A program made the translations under genes and the position numbers. A stretch of 64,000 nucleotides of DNA from Pseudomonadota bacterium (lineage in GTDB: Bacteria > Myxococcota > Myxococcia > Myxococcales > Myxococcaceae): assembly GCA_023426545.1 (NCBI GenBank), contig JAFAAN010000029.1, positions 41,242-105,241 on the forward strand, written 5' to 3'. This document shows positions 26,025 to 36,498 of this stretch, piece by piece (the stretch's first letter is position 1; each line of letters starts with the position of its first letter). Below the pieces are notes generated by a model. It ran no database searches and was not told the DNA's origin. It saw only the letters and a list, made by a program, of their open reading frames with translations.

Positions 26025-27056
26025 ATGAGCTACTTCACCCAGTTGCTGGAGGGCGGCTACGAAGCCGTCCACTTGCTGAGCGATTCGAAGACGGGCTTGC
26101 GTGCCATCGTGGGCATGCACAACACGCGGCTCGGCCCCGGGCTGGGCGGCACCCGCGCGCTGGCCACCTACCCGAGCGAGGAGGAGGCCGTCGCGGACGC
26201 GCTCCGCCTCGCTCGCGGAATGACATACAAGGCCGCGCTCGCGGGCGTGCCGCACGGTGGTGGCAAGGCCGTCATCATGCTGCCCCGCGGCGACTTCGAC
26301 CGTGCAAGGCTTTTCGAGTCCTTTGGCCGCGCGGTGGAGTCGCTCGGGGGGCGCTACATCACCACCGAGGACAGCGGCACCAGCCCCGACGACATGGAGC
26401 ACGTGCGCCGGCACACGAAGTATGTCGTTGGCCTGAAGGAGCGCAGCGGGGACCCCTCGCCCGTGACGGCGTATGGCGTTACGCGCGCCATGGAGGCCAC
26501 CGCGAAGCACCTCTTCGGCAGCCCGGACCTGAAGGGCCTGCGCGTCACCGTGCTGGGCGTGGGCCACGTGGGCATGTACCTGGTGAAGGAGCTGCACCAG
26601 CGCGGCGCCCGCGTGTGGGTGAGCGACATCAACCCCGCGAGCGTGCAGCACGCCGTGACGCAGTACGGCGCCACCGCGGTGGACCCCGACGCGCTGCATC
26701 GAATGGAGGCGGACATCTTCGCCCCGTGTGCGCTGGGCGGCGCCATCAACGACGCCATCCTGCCGCTGCTCAACGTCAAGGCGGTGTGCGGCGCGGCCAA
26801 CAACCAGCTCCTCACCACGCGCCACGGCGAGCAGCTGGCCCAGCGGGGCATCCTCTACGTGCCCGACTACGCGGCCAACGCCGGCGGCCTCATCAACGTG
26901 GCCCAGGAGTGGGCGGGGTATGACCGGGACAAGGCGTACTCCCGGGCGTCCCACATCTTCGACACCATCGACACGCTGCTGGCGCGTGCGAAGGAGTCCG
27001 GGCTGCGTCCCGAGCAGGTGGCGGACCGGATGGTCGAGGAGCGGCTGGCCGCCTGA
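26025..27056 (+). CDS. ldh: leucine dehydrogenase (Glu/Leu/Phe/Val dehydrogenase family)
   Basis: 343 residues from ATG 26025. The catalytic region TYKAALAGVPHGGGKAVIML carries both active-site lysines, and RYITTEDSGTSPDDM follows. The NAD domain has VTVLGVGHVGMYLVKEL. Length and the short form favour leucine dehydrogenase over hexameric glutamate dehydrogenase. It deaminates branched-chain amino acids to keto acids; in myxobacteria those feed iso-branched fatty acids and signals, which is a known-biology link and not something seen here. Phenylalanine or valine dehydrogenase activity is possible. Confidence 0.9.
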   Translation: MSYFTQLLEGGYEAVHLLSDSKTGLRAIVGMHNTRLGPGLGGTRALATYPSEEEAVADALRLARGMTYKAALAGVPHGGGKAVIMLPRGDFDRARLFESFGRAVESLGGRYITTEDSGTSPDDMEHVRRHTKYVVGLKERSGDPSPVTAYGVTRAMEATAKHLFGSPDLKGLRVTVLGVGHVGMYLVKELHQRGARVWVSDINPASVQHAVTQYGATAVDPDALHRMEADIFAPCALGGAINDAILPLLNVKAVCGAANNQLLTTRHGEQLAQRGILYVPDYAANAGGLINVAQEWAGYDRDKAYSRASHIFDTIDTLLARAKESGLRPEQVADRMVEERLAA

Positions 27057-27161
27057 GCACCGCGGCGCGAGTTGCCGTGGGGAGGGGCGTGGCCGGATGT
27101 GGCGACCGTGCGGTCCTCGGAGTATGACGGGGCCGCACACACCCAGCCGGAGTTCACCGCC

Positions 27162-27881
27162 GTGGCGACCAAGCGGGCAGCGCCCGGGCCCAAGGCCCCG
27201 GGCAAGAGCAAGCCCATCGAGAAGGCCTCCCCGAAGAAGTCCCCTGCGCCGAAGTCGTCTCGGATGCGGGCGGAGAAGCTCGTCTCCATCCCCGATGACC
27301 TCGTGCTGGCGCCCCAGGTGGAGGCGCCGCGCCAGCCCACGGGGAGGGACCTGTCGCGAGGCCGGTCCTCGTCCACGAGCGTGAAGGAGCTGACCTGGAA
27401 GGAGTTCGACCGGGCCGTGCAGCAGCTCGCCGGCTCCATCCAGGAGACGTTCGAGCCGCAGGTGGTGGTGGGCGTGGCCCATGGCGGCGTCTTCGTGGGC
27501 GGCGCGCTGGCGGGAGCGCTCGGCTGTCAGTTCTTCCCCGTGCGCATCAGCCGCAGGAGCAGGGACCGGGGGAACGCCGCTCCGAAGACGGCGAAGACGT
27601 CACAGCTCAGCGGAGAGATGCCCGCGGAGCTGAAGGGGCGCCGCGTGTTGATCGTCGACGACGTGGCCTCCAGCGGCGACACGCTGGAGCTGGCCACCGC
27701 GCTGGCGCGCGAGGTGGGCGCGAAGAAGGTGGCCACCGCGTGCCTGGTGACCAAGCCCGGTGGCTTCTCGCCGGACTACTCCGCGCTCTCCACGGCCTCG
27801 CTCATCGTCTTCCCGTGGGACTACGAGCCCGCCACGGGGGACGCGCGCTTCGACGAGGACCCGGACAAGGCAGGCGCGTGA
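27162..27881 (+). CDS. phosphoribosyltransferase domain protein
   Basis: 239 residues if GTG 27162 is the start; an upstream in-frame start at 27072 would add 30 residues with poor coding character. The first ~75 residues are a Lys/Pro/Ala-rich disordered stretch. The PRTase domain follows, with the PRPP motif [17 protein letters not shown]. The hood region [20 protein letters not shown] and the end [10 protein letters not shown] resemble xanthine-guanine-type and related PRTases of unknown substrate. It sits between leucine dehydrogenase and selB, 19 bases before the latter. Substrate not determined. Confidence 0.82.
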   Translation: MATKRAAPGPKAPGKSKPIEKASPKKSPAPKSSRMRAEKLVSIPDDLVLAPQVEAPRQPTGRDLSRGRSSSTSVKELTWKEFDRAVQQLAGSIQETFEPQVVVGVAHGGVFVGGALAGALGCQFFPVRISRRSRDRGNAAPKTAKTSQLSGEMPAELKGRRVLIVDDVASSGDTLELATALAREVGAKKVATACLVTKPGGFSPDYSALSTASLIVFPWDYEPATGDARFDEDPDKAGA

Positions 27882-27900
27882 GGCCTGGCGCGGTGACGCC

Positions 27901-29817
27901 ATGATTCTGGGGACGGCTGGCCACATCGACCATGGCAAGACGTCCCTGGTGAAGGTGCTCACCGGTATCGACACCGACCGGTTGAAGGAAGAGCAGCGCC
28001 GGGGCATCACGCTGGAGCTGGGCTTCGCCCACCTGACGCTGGATGACGGCACCGTGGCGGGCGTAGTGGACGTCCCCGGCCATGAGCGCTTCGTGAAGGC
28101 CATGGCCGCCGGCGCGGGCGGCGTGGACCTGGCCTTGCTGGTGGTGGCCGCGGACGAGGGCGTCATGCCCCAGACGCGCGAGCACCTGGACATCTGCCGG
28201 CTCCTGGGGGTGCGGGCGGGAGTCATCGCCCTGACCAAGTCGGACACGCTGGCGGAGCTGGGGCCGGAGTGGCGGGCGCTGGTGGAGGCGGACCTGGCCG
28301 CGCTCACGGTGGGCACCTTCCTGGAGAACGCCCCGGTGGTGGCCTGCTCCGCGCGGTCGGGCGAGGGCCTGGACGTGCTGCGCGCCGCGCTCACCCGGGC
28401 CGCGGCGGCGCTGCCAGAGCGGCCGTCGGAGGGCCCCGCCTTCCTGCCGGTGGACCGCGTCTTCACCGTCAAGGGCTTTGGCACGGTGGTGACCGGCACG
28501 CTGCTGTCGGGCGCGCTGGCGGTGGAGGACGCGGTGTCGCTGCTGCCAGGGCTGCCGGGGCCGCTGCGCGTGCGAGGCTTGCAGCTGCACGGAGCGGCCG
28601 TCTCCAGCGTCGCGGCGGGGCAGCGCGCGGCGGTGAACCTCAGCGGCGTGGAGCCGGAGGCGCTGCACCGGGGCATGGTGCTGGCGCGCGCGGGCGAGCT
28701 GCCGGAGACGCGGATGCTGGACGTGACGCTGACGTTGCTGCCCGCGGCCCCGGCGGCGCTGCCGCGCCGCTCGAAGCTGCTGCTGCACCTGGGCACCGCG
28801 CAGGTGGAGGCCACCGTGGCGCTGCTGGACGTGGAGCGCCTGGAGCCCGGCGAGACGGCGCTGGCGCAGCTGCGGCTGGCCTCGCCCGTGGGCGCGCTCG
28901 TGGGCCAGCGCTTCATCCTGCGCGGCGCGCGCCCGTTGCCTGGGCGTGGCGCCACGGTGGCGGGGGGCCGTGTCCTCTCCCTCACGCCGCCCCGGAGGCG
29001 CAGGGGCGGCGCGGCGGTGGTCGCGCCCCTGGTGGATGCGGACCCGGAGGGGCAGGTGGCGTGGCTGCTACGGCAGGCGGGCTATCGGGGGCTGACTCAG
29101 GCCGAGCTGTTCGGCCGCTCGGCGCTGGCGCCCCGGGGGCTCTCCCGCGCGCTGGAGCGATTGGGCGCGCGCGGCGGCGCGCTGCTCGTCGACCGGGAGC
29201 GGCGCCTGTACCTCTCCGGGGAAGCCATCGAGGGGCTCCAGGGCCGGGCGTTGTCGCTGCTGGCCACATTCCATGAGCGCGAGCCCCTGCGCGAGGGCCT
29301 GCCCCGCGAGGAGCTGCGCCAGCGTCTGTCCGCGGCATTGGATGCGCGGGTGTTCCAGCGCGTGTTGCAGGGCCTGGTGGAAGGAGGCCGGGTGGAGCTG
29401 GAGCGAGACGGGGTCCGCCTCAAGGGGCGGAGCCGCACGCTGACGCTCGATGAGAGCGCGGCGCGCACGCGGCTGGCAGCGGAGCTGTCCGCAGCGGGGC
29501 TCGCGCCTCCGACGCTCACCGAGCTGGAGCAGCGGCTGCGTCTGCCCGAGGTGCGACTGCGAGAGTTGCTGGGTGTGCTGGTGGCGGAGGGGGCCGCGGT
29601 GCGCGTCGCGGAGCGCCTCTGGTTCGACGCCCGGGCGCTGGCCGGGCTGCGCGAGCGGCTGGTTGCCCACCTGCGCGAGAAGAAGGAGATTACCACCCAG
29701 GACTTCAAGGAGCTGGTGGGGCAAAGCCGCAAGTTCGTCATCCCCCTGTCCGAGTACTTCGACCGGGAGAAGGTGACGCTCCGGGTGGGAGAGAAGCGGG
29801 TGCTGCGTCGCGGATGA
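27901..29817 (+). CDS. selB: selenocysteine-specific elongation factor SelB
   Basis: 638 residues from ATG 27901; the longer upstream frame overlaps the PRTase gene. G1 is [12 protein letters not shown], the switch region has [15 protein letters not shown]3 is [10 protein letters not shown] and G4 is TKSD. The SelB-specific start [17 protein letters not shown] distinguishes it from EF-Tu. After beta-barrel domains come winged-helix repeats in the last ~250 residues ([51 protein letters not shown]), which bind the SECIS hairpin. selA, selD and the selenocysteine tRNA are not in the window. Its stop overlaps the pxrK start by 4 bases. Confidence 0.96.
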   Translation: MILGTAGHIDHGKTSLVKVLTGIDTDRLKEEQRRGITLELGFAHLTLDDGTVAGVVDVPGHERFVKAMAAGAGGVDLALLVVAADEGVMPQTREHLDICRLLGVRAGVIALTKSDTLAELGPEWRALVEADLAALTVGTFLENAPVVACSARSGEGLDVLRAALTRAAAALPERPSEGPAFLPVDRVFTVKGFGTVVTGTLLSGALAVEDAVSLLPGLPGPLRVRGLQLHGAAVSSVAAGQRAAVNLSGVEPEALHRGMVLARAGELPETRMLDVTLTLLPAAPAALPRRSKLLLHLGTAQVEATVALLDVERLEPGETALAQLRLASPVGALVGQRFILRGARPLPGRGATVAGGRVLSLTPPRRRRGGAAVVAPLVDADPEGQVAWLLRQAGYRGLTQAELFGRSALAPRGLSRALERLGARGGALLVDRERRLYLSGEAIEGLQGRALSLLATFHEREPLREGLPREELRQRLSAALDARVFQRVLQGLVEGGRVELERDGVRLKGRSRTLTLDESAARTRLAAELSAAGLAPPTLTELEQRLRLPEVRLRELLGVLVAEGAAVRVAERLWFDARALAGLRERLVAHLREKKEITTQDFKELVGQSRKFVIPLSEYFDREKVTLRVGEKRVLRRG

Positions 29818-32302
29818 GTACGAAGCGCTACAGCGAGGCGGACCTTCGCGCCCTCATCGAGCCCTACCGCAACCCCGTGCTGGTGGTGGTGGACGAGCGC
29901 GTGCTCGCCGCCAACGATGCCTACGTCGCGCTGCTTGGGCTGTCTCGCGCGCAGGTGGAGGGCCGCTCCGTCATGGACTTCGTCCAGCCGGAGGACCGCA
30001 GCCGTCTGGCCGAGCGCTACCGGCGGGTGATGGCCGGCGCACCGCTCGACACCAGCTCACAGCTGTTCCAGGTGCCGTGCGCGGACGCCGTCATGCGGGA
30101 GGTGGCCGTCTTCACGTCCCGGCTGGAGCTGGAGGGGGGCGGCGCCGCGCTGCTGCTCAACTGCCTGCCCATGGCGGGCCGTCCCCCGGAGTTGTCGGTG
30201 GCGGAGCGGCTGGTGGAGACGTCCGCGGGGCTCGTCTCGGCGCACTCGGAGGACGCGGTGCGCCGCGTCGCGCTGAAGGGACTGGCGGCCGCGGGCTTCC
30301 GCGCGCGGCTGCTGCGCTGGGAGGGCGAGTGCCTGCTGGCCCGCGACGGCGCGCCGCTGCCCGAGGACGCGCACCTGGGCCTGGAGTCGCTCGCGGACGG
30401 ACGCCCCATCTTCGGCGGCGCGGAGCAGGCCGTGCCGAGCCACGTCTACCTGCCCGTGGGCGGACCGCAGGCGGAGGTGCTGTGGGTGGAGGGGCACTGG
30501 GTGGCGCCGCACCACGGCTCGGTGCTGATGCTCTTCGCCAAGGTGGTGGGGGCCGCGCTGACGGACGCGCGCGTGCAGGCGGACAGCGCGCGAAGCCGCT
30601 GGGAGCTGGAGGCGGTGGCGCAGGTGGCGCGCTTCGTCGCGCAGCCCACGCCGCCCTCCCAGGACGAGTTTCTGGAGCGCGTCGCGGCGCTGCTCCAGGC
30701 GGACGCCGCGGCCCTGCACGTCTCGGTGCCTCCGGAGGGCGCGCTGAAGCTGGCGGCCCACGTGGGGCTGACAGGCGTGGCGGAGGCGCCGCGGCTCACG
30801 GCGGTGCTGGCGGGGCAGGTGGAGGCTGCGCTGTCCTCGCCGGCGGAGGAGGCGTCGCTGGCGGAGCGCTCCGGTGGCCGGCTGGGGGCGGGTGCCAGGG
30901 TGGGCCTGATGCGCGGAGGCGAGGTGTGCGGCGCGCTCCAGGTCCTCCGGGCGCCGGGGCGGCCCTTCGACGCGCGGGACCTGCGGCTGCTGGGGACGTT
31001 GGCGGAGCTGCTGGTGACGCTGCTGGAGCAGCGCCGCCTGCGCGCGGAGTCCGCGCGGCAGCTCACGGAGACGCGCCTGCTGCTGGACCTGGCGCGCACC
31101 ACGTCGGGCGTGCTGGAGACGTCGAGCATCCTGGATGTGGCCGCCGACTTCCTCGTCCGGCTGCTGGACGTGTCCAACTGCTACATCCTCCTCTACGACG
31201 AGAGCGCCCGGCTGCTGCGGGGCGCCGCGGCGTCCACCGCGCACCGCGACTTCTTCCGCACTGTGGAGTTGCCCTTGCAGGGGGACGGCCTGGCGGCGCG
31301 GGTGGCCCGCGAGCGCCGGCCCATCGCCGTGGAGGACGTGGCCCTCGCGGAGGGGGGCTTCAACCCGGAGCTCGCGCACCGCTTCGACGAGAAGGCGCTG
31401 CTGGCGCTGCCGCTGACGTCGCGTGAGGAGCTCATCGGCGTGGTCGTGGCGGACGACACGCGAGGGCCGCGCGCCTTCGGACCGGAGCTCATCGAACTGG
31501 CGGAGGCCACGTGTGGCCAGCTCGCGCTGTCCATCGCCAACGCGCGCCTGTACGAGTCGCTGTGGGCCAGCTACGCGGAGCTGGCCGCCACGCGCGCGGA
31601 GATGGTGAAGCGCGAGCGGCTGGCCGCGCTGGGCGAGCTGTCCGCGATTGTCGCCCACGAGGTGCGCAACCCGCTGGGCGTCATCTTCAACGCGGTGGCC
31701 TCGCTGCGCCGGCTGCTGGCGCCGGGCGGCGACGCGGCCATGCTGCTGGACATCCTGGGGGAGGAGAGCGACCGGCTCAACCGCATCGTCGGTGACCTGC
31801 TGGACTACACGCGCCCCAGGGACCCGGTGCTCCAGCAGGAGGACCTGGGGCGCGTGCTCCAGGACTCGCTGGAGGCGGCGCGCATGCAGGGCGGCGGGGC
31901 GGACCGGCCCATCCACATCGAGTCCGACGTGGAGCCCGGCCTGCCGCCGGTGCCCATGGACCGCCGCCTCATCCGTCAGGCGCTGGTCAACGTGGCGGTC
32001 AACGCCATCCAATCCATGCCGCAGGGCGGGCGCGTGCGGGTGCGCGCCCGCCGTGAGGCGCACGCGGGCCGCGAGCGGCTTCGCATCGACGTGGTGGACC
32101 AGGGCCCGGGCATTCCGGCCGAGCTGCTCCACCGCGTCTTCGAGCCCTTCTTCACCACGAAGGCCCAGGGCACCGGCCTGGGCCTGGCCGTCGTCAGGCG
32201 CATCCTCGAGGAGCACCGGGGCGAAATCGCCGTGGACAGCACCCCCGGTCGCGGTACCACCTTCACCTTCCGGCTGCCGCTCTCGCAGCCTCCGTCCTTC
32301 CC

Positions 32303-32306
<4 letters not shown>
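29814..32306 (+). CDS. pxrK: sensor histidine kinase, PAS-GAF-GAF-HisKA-HATPase (PxrK-like)
   Basis: 830 residues with no membrane helix, so cytoplasmic. Order: PAS domain (about 10-110, YRNPVLVVVDERVLAANDAY); two or three GAF-like regions (about 130-560, including SSILDVAADFLVRLLDVSNCYILLYD); then HisKA with the phosphorylated His at about 615 in VAHEVRNPLGVIF. The HATPase part has NVAVNAIQSMP (N box), DQGPGIP (G1), FEPFFTTKAQGTGLGLAV (F and G2 boxes). It overlaps the next gene by 4 bases, making a coupled two-component pair. The neighbours (downstream regulator, small RNA, GNAT) match the M. xanthus pxr locus, where the kinase is called PxrK; identity is inferred from that synteny. Confidence 0.85.
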
Positions 32307-33751
<1,445 letters not shown>

Positions 33752-33822
33752 CTCCCAGGTGGGAGGGCTGCTCACCCTTGCCGCTTGCCCGAGGCCTCGG
33801 ATTCAGAACCGAAATGGCCCGC

Positions 33823-33834
33823 TTCATAGGTGAA
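33823..33834. promoter_or_regulatory. candidate enhancer site 1 for PxrR
   Basis: TTCATAGGTGAA has inverted half-sites TTCA and TGAA. It is repeated almost identically 42 bases downstream, upstream of a sigma-54 promoter. A weaker relative, TTCAGAACCGAA, starts 21 bases upstream at 33802. Confidence 0.5.
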
Positions 33835-33864
33835 AAAGAAAAACGCATGAAATCATTGGTCTTT

Positions 33865-33876
33865 TTCATATGTGAA
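33865..33876. promoter_or_regulatory. candidate enhancer site 2 for PxrR
   Basis: TTCATATGTGAA differs from site 1 by one base and lies inside the longer palindrome TTTCA-TATG-TGAAA. Its centre is about 105 bases upstream of the -24 GG of the small RNA promoter, a common distance for NtrC-type activators. Confidence 0.52.
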
Positions 33877-33974
33877 ACTCCATTGCAGCTCTGAAATGGA
33901 GCCACGGGGCAGGGCAAGCGTCAGCTAGTGCTTCAAGTGCTTGAGAAAACTAGAGTTTCCTCCTGAGAGGTCGT

Positions 33975-33990
33975 TGGCACGACGACTGCT
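33975..33990 (+). promoter_or_regulatory. sigma-54 promoter of the small RNA
   Basis: TGGCACGACGACTGCT matches TGGCAC-N5-TTGC[AT] at all but one base, with the invariant GG and GC 12 bases apart. Transcription should begin near 34001. The only downstream element before a strong terminator is the non-coding stretch described as pxr. Confidence 0.85.
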
Positions 33991-34000
33991 AAAGGAACGC

Positions 34001-34121
34001 GCGGGACACATCGAAGCGAGGCTGAAGGCGGTTCCCCCCCACCCCTTCAGCACTTCCGGTGAGTCACCTTGAGAAGACCCGCGGCCCGGCACCTCTTTGG
34101 GGTGTCGGGCCGCCTTCTTTT
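34001..34121 (+). ncRNA. pxr: small regulatory RNA, Pxr-like
   Basis: A ~120-nt transcript is predicted from the sigma-54 promoter to an intrinsic terminator, with no ORF. The 5' part is unstructured. Stem-loop 1 pairs GCTGAAGG (34021-34028) with CCTTCAGC (34044-34051), enclosing a very C-rich loop with seven consecutive C at 34034-34040. A short second hairpin is possible at GGTG-AGT-CACC. Stem-loop 3 is the terminator. In M. xanthus Pxr is a sigma-54-dependent small RNA that blocks development while nutrients last; it lies between pxrR and a GNAT gene, exactly as here. I recall that the evolved Phoenix strain carries a base change in its C-rich stretch. Exact 5' end is estimated from the promoter. 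Confidence 0.8.
34081..34121 (+). terminator. intrinsic terminator of the small RNA
   Basis: GCGGCCCGGCACC (34081-34093) pairs with GGTGTCGGGCCGC (34101-34113) over 13 pairs, one of them G-T, with a 7-base loop, then CTTCTTTT. It is the strongest terminator in the window and separates the small RNA from the GNAT gene 44 bases later. Confidence 0.9.
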
Positions 34122-34165
34122 CCGCGTCTGGATGCCTCGCCAGCACGCGATGAAAGGAAGCGACT

Positions 34166-34858
34166 GTGGGTCAGCAAGCCTTGCAGTGGACGGTGCGGCC
34201 TGGGCGTCCCGAGGACCATCCGGCCTACGCACGCCTCTTCTTGGAGTTGGGGGTGGACGAGCCTCCGCCGTCTGGGGCCGTGTGGGACACCGAGTTCGTC
34301 CGGCTCTCCCTGTTCGCGGAAGGCCCGGAGGGGGGCGGGGCCTATGCGGTGGCGGAGCCGATGGGCGACCTCGGGTATGTGGGGCAGTTGGTGGTGGCAC
34401 CGTCCGCGCGGGGGCAGGGGCTGGCCCAGGTGGCAGCGCTCCCCGGCCCATCCACCCAGGTGTCCGTGGTGCCGGTGACGCTGGAGGATTGCGGCGCGCT
34501 GACGGAGGCCTTCGGCATGATGCCCGGCAAGCTGGCGCGCTACGCGGCCCGCGGCTCGCACCGGCTGCTGGGGCTCGTGGACAGCCGCGCGCCCTCCCAG
34601 GGGTGGTTGGGGATGATGGACCTGCGCGCCACCGGGCCCGTGCTGTTCCCCTTCTTCGCGACAGCGCCCGCCTACGCGCGGGTGCTGTTGGAGGACGCCT
34701 TCCAGCGGGTGGGGGATGACGTGCCCGCCATGAATGTCGTGGTGACGGATGACGCGGGGCTGGCGCGGCTGCTGCGCGATGCGGGGGCGGAGACGCGCTA
34801 CGAGACGCTGGAGCTTCGCGGCCCGCTGCTCACCGCGGCGCCCGCACCGAGGCGCTGA
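34166..34858 (+). CDS. GNAT-like protein with a shortened acetyl-CoA domain
   Basis: 230 residues from GTG 34166. The first ~90 residues are a GNAT fold up to the acetyl-CoA motif: VRPGRPEDHPAYARLFLELG, then GYVGQLVVAPSARGQGLA, which holds the RxxGxG/A loop. The sequence then goes straight to QVAALPGPSTQVSVVPVTLED, skipping the alpha-3/beta-5/alpha-4 part that GNAT enzymes need. The remaining ~130 residues look like a second, GNAT-like or substrate domain (SQGWLGMMDLRATGPVLFPFFA). The frame is intact, so an in-frame internal loss is likely and activity doubtful. It lies downstream of pxr, matching the GNAT gene at the M. xanthus locus. Confidence 0.78.
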   Translation: MGQQALQWTVRPGRPEDHPAYARLFLELGVDEPPPSGAVWDTEFVRLSLFAEGPEGGGAYAVAEPMGDLGYVGQLVVAPSARGQGLAQVAALPGPSTQVSVVPVTLEDCGALTEAFGMMPGKLARYAARGSHRLLGLVDSRAPSQGWLGMMDLRATGPVLFPFFATAPAYARVLLEDAFQRVGDDVPAMNVVVTDDAGLARLLRDAGAETRYETLELRGPLLTAAPAPRR

Positions 34859-34865
34859 AAACACA

Positions 34866-34898
34866 ACGCCCGCCCGGGCGTGAAGCCGGGGCGGGCGT
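34866..34898 (-). terminator. terminator of the nuo operon
   Basis: ACGCCCGCCC pairs with GGGCGGGCGT, extended by two pairs across a bulged G, with an 8-base loop. On the minus strand it lies 22 bases after the nuoN stop and is followed by TGTGTTTTC. It also lies 7 bases after the converging GNAT stop. Confidence 0.62.
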
Positions 34899-34920
34899 GG
34901 CGTGTCGGGGACGTGGGAGG

Positions 34921-36480
34921 CTACTGGCCGAAGATGCTGCTGGCCTGCTCCAGCCACGCCATGACGGGGCCGGGGATGATGCCCAGCACCACGACGCCGG
35001 CGGTGGAGAGGACGAGCGCCAGCTCGGTGGACCAGCTCCGCTCGAGCGCCTGCGCGCCCTCGGGCACCGGCCGCATGAACATGTAGACCACCACGCGCAG
35101 GTAGTAATAGACGCCCGCCGCGCTGGACAGCACGCCGACGATGGCGAGGCCGATGAGGCCCGCGTTCACCGCGGCTTGGAAGATGAGCAGCTTGCTCATG
35201 AAGCCGATGGTCGGCGGGATGCCGCCCAGCGACAGCATGAAGGCCGCCATCGCGAAGGCCCAGCCCGGCTTGCGCTGCGCCAGCCCGCTGAAGCGCTCCA
35301 GGTCCCAGGCGGTGCCCTTCTCCTCGTCCTCGCGACGCTCCAACACGGAGACGATGGCGAAGGCACCCACCGCGCTGAAGGTGTAGGCCAGCAGGTAGTA
35401 GAGGATGCCGCGCAGCGCCTCCGAGCGGGCCAGGTCCAGCGGGGTGCCGCCCGTCAGCGCGGACGCACCCAGCAGACGGAACTGCTCGCCCGGGCCGGTG
35501 ACGAAGAGGGCGGCCACGCCCACCAGCAGGTAGCCGGCGTGGGCAATGGACGAGTACGCGAGCATGCGCTTCACGTTGCGCTGCGGAATCGCCAGCAGGT
35601 TGCCCGCCACCATGGTGAGGAAGGCCAGCACGGAGAACAGGCCCAGCAGCATCTGCGGGTCCACGCCCTTGGCCACCATGAAGAACACGCGGACCATCGC
35701 CGCGAAGGCGGCCGCCTTCACGCCCGCGCTCATCAGCGCGGTGACGGGCGTCGGCGCGCCCTCGTAGACGTCCGGCGTCCACATGTGGAACGGCACCGCG
35801 GCCACCTTGAACGCGAAGCCCGCGCCCACCAGGACGAGGCCCGCGTACACGAGCCCCGGCTGCGACGCCATGGCGGTGGACAGCGGGCCGGCCATGGCCG
35901 TCAGGTGGGTGGTGCCGGTGGCGCCGTACAGCAGCGCCGCGCCGTACAGCAGCACCGCGGAAGAGAACGCGCCCAGGATGAAGTACTTGAAGCCCGCCTC
36001 GCTCGGCCGCGTTCCGCGCCGCAGGTACGACGTCAGCGCGTAGGTGGCGATGGAGAGGACCTCGATGTTGACGAAGAGGGTGATGAGCTCGTTGGACATC
36101 GCCAGCAGGCTCATGCCCGCCGCCGCGAACAGCATCAGCGCGTAGAACTCACCGCGCTCCGCGCCGCGCTTGCGCAGGAAGCTCACCGCGCTCAGGGCCG
36201 CCAGCGCCAGGCCCACGCACACCACGAAGGTGAGGAAGCTGGAGAAGGGGTCCAGCACGCCGAAGCCGAGCATCACCTCCTGGGCCGGCTCGAACATCAG
36301 CGACAGCGCCGTGGCGCCGGCCGCCACCGCCGTCACCACGGTGAGCACCGCCTGGTACGCGCGCGAGGCCTTCGAGGAGAGGAACACCTCCGACAGCAGC
36401 AGGATGGAGGCGCCCACCACCAGGATGATGGCGGGCAGCAGCGGGAGGAAATCCGCCAGGCTGAGAATGGGCAGGGTCAT
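34921..36480 (-). CDS. nuoN: NADH-quinone oxidoreductase subunit N
   Basis: 519 residues, about 14 membrane helices. It is one of the three antiporter-like proton-pumping subunits of complex I. Family marks are the helix with LFVNIEVLSIATYALTSY (Glu in the pump channel), YFILGAFSSAVLLYGAALLYG (Lys), GFAFKVAAVPFHMWTPDVYEGAPTPVTALM, and IGFMSKLLIFQAAVNAG. It is the last gene of the minus-strand nuo cluster, 18 bases after nuoM, and is followed by a terminator. Confidence 0.96.
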   Translation of the reverse strand: MTLPILSLADFLPLLPAIILVVGASILLLSEVFLSSKASRAYQAVLTVVTAVAAGATALSLMFEPAQEVMLGFGVLDPFSSFLTFVVCVGLALAALSAVSFLRKRGAERGEFYALMLFAAAGMSLLAMSNELITLFVNIEVLSIATYALTSYLRRGTRPSEAGFKYFILGAFSSAVLLYGAALLYGATGTTHLTAMAGPLSTAMASQPGLVYAGLVLVGAGFAFKVAAVPFHMWTPDVYEGAPTPVTALMSAGVKAAAFAAMVRVFFMVAKGVDPQMLLGLFSVLAFLTMVAGNLLAIPQRNVKRMLAYSSIAHAGYLLVGVAALFVTGPGEQFRLLGASALTGGTPLDLARSEALRGILYYLLAYTFSAVGAFAIVSVLERREDEEKGTAWDLERFSGLAQRKPGWAFAMAAFMLSLGGIPPTIGFMSKLLIFQAAVNAGLIGLAIVGVLSSAAGVYYYLRVVVYMFMRPVPEGAQALERSWSTELALVLSTAGVVVLGIIPGPVMAWLEQASSIFGQ

Positions 36481-36498
36481 GTCGGAATCTCAGGCGGC

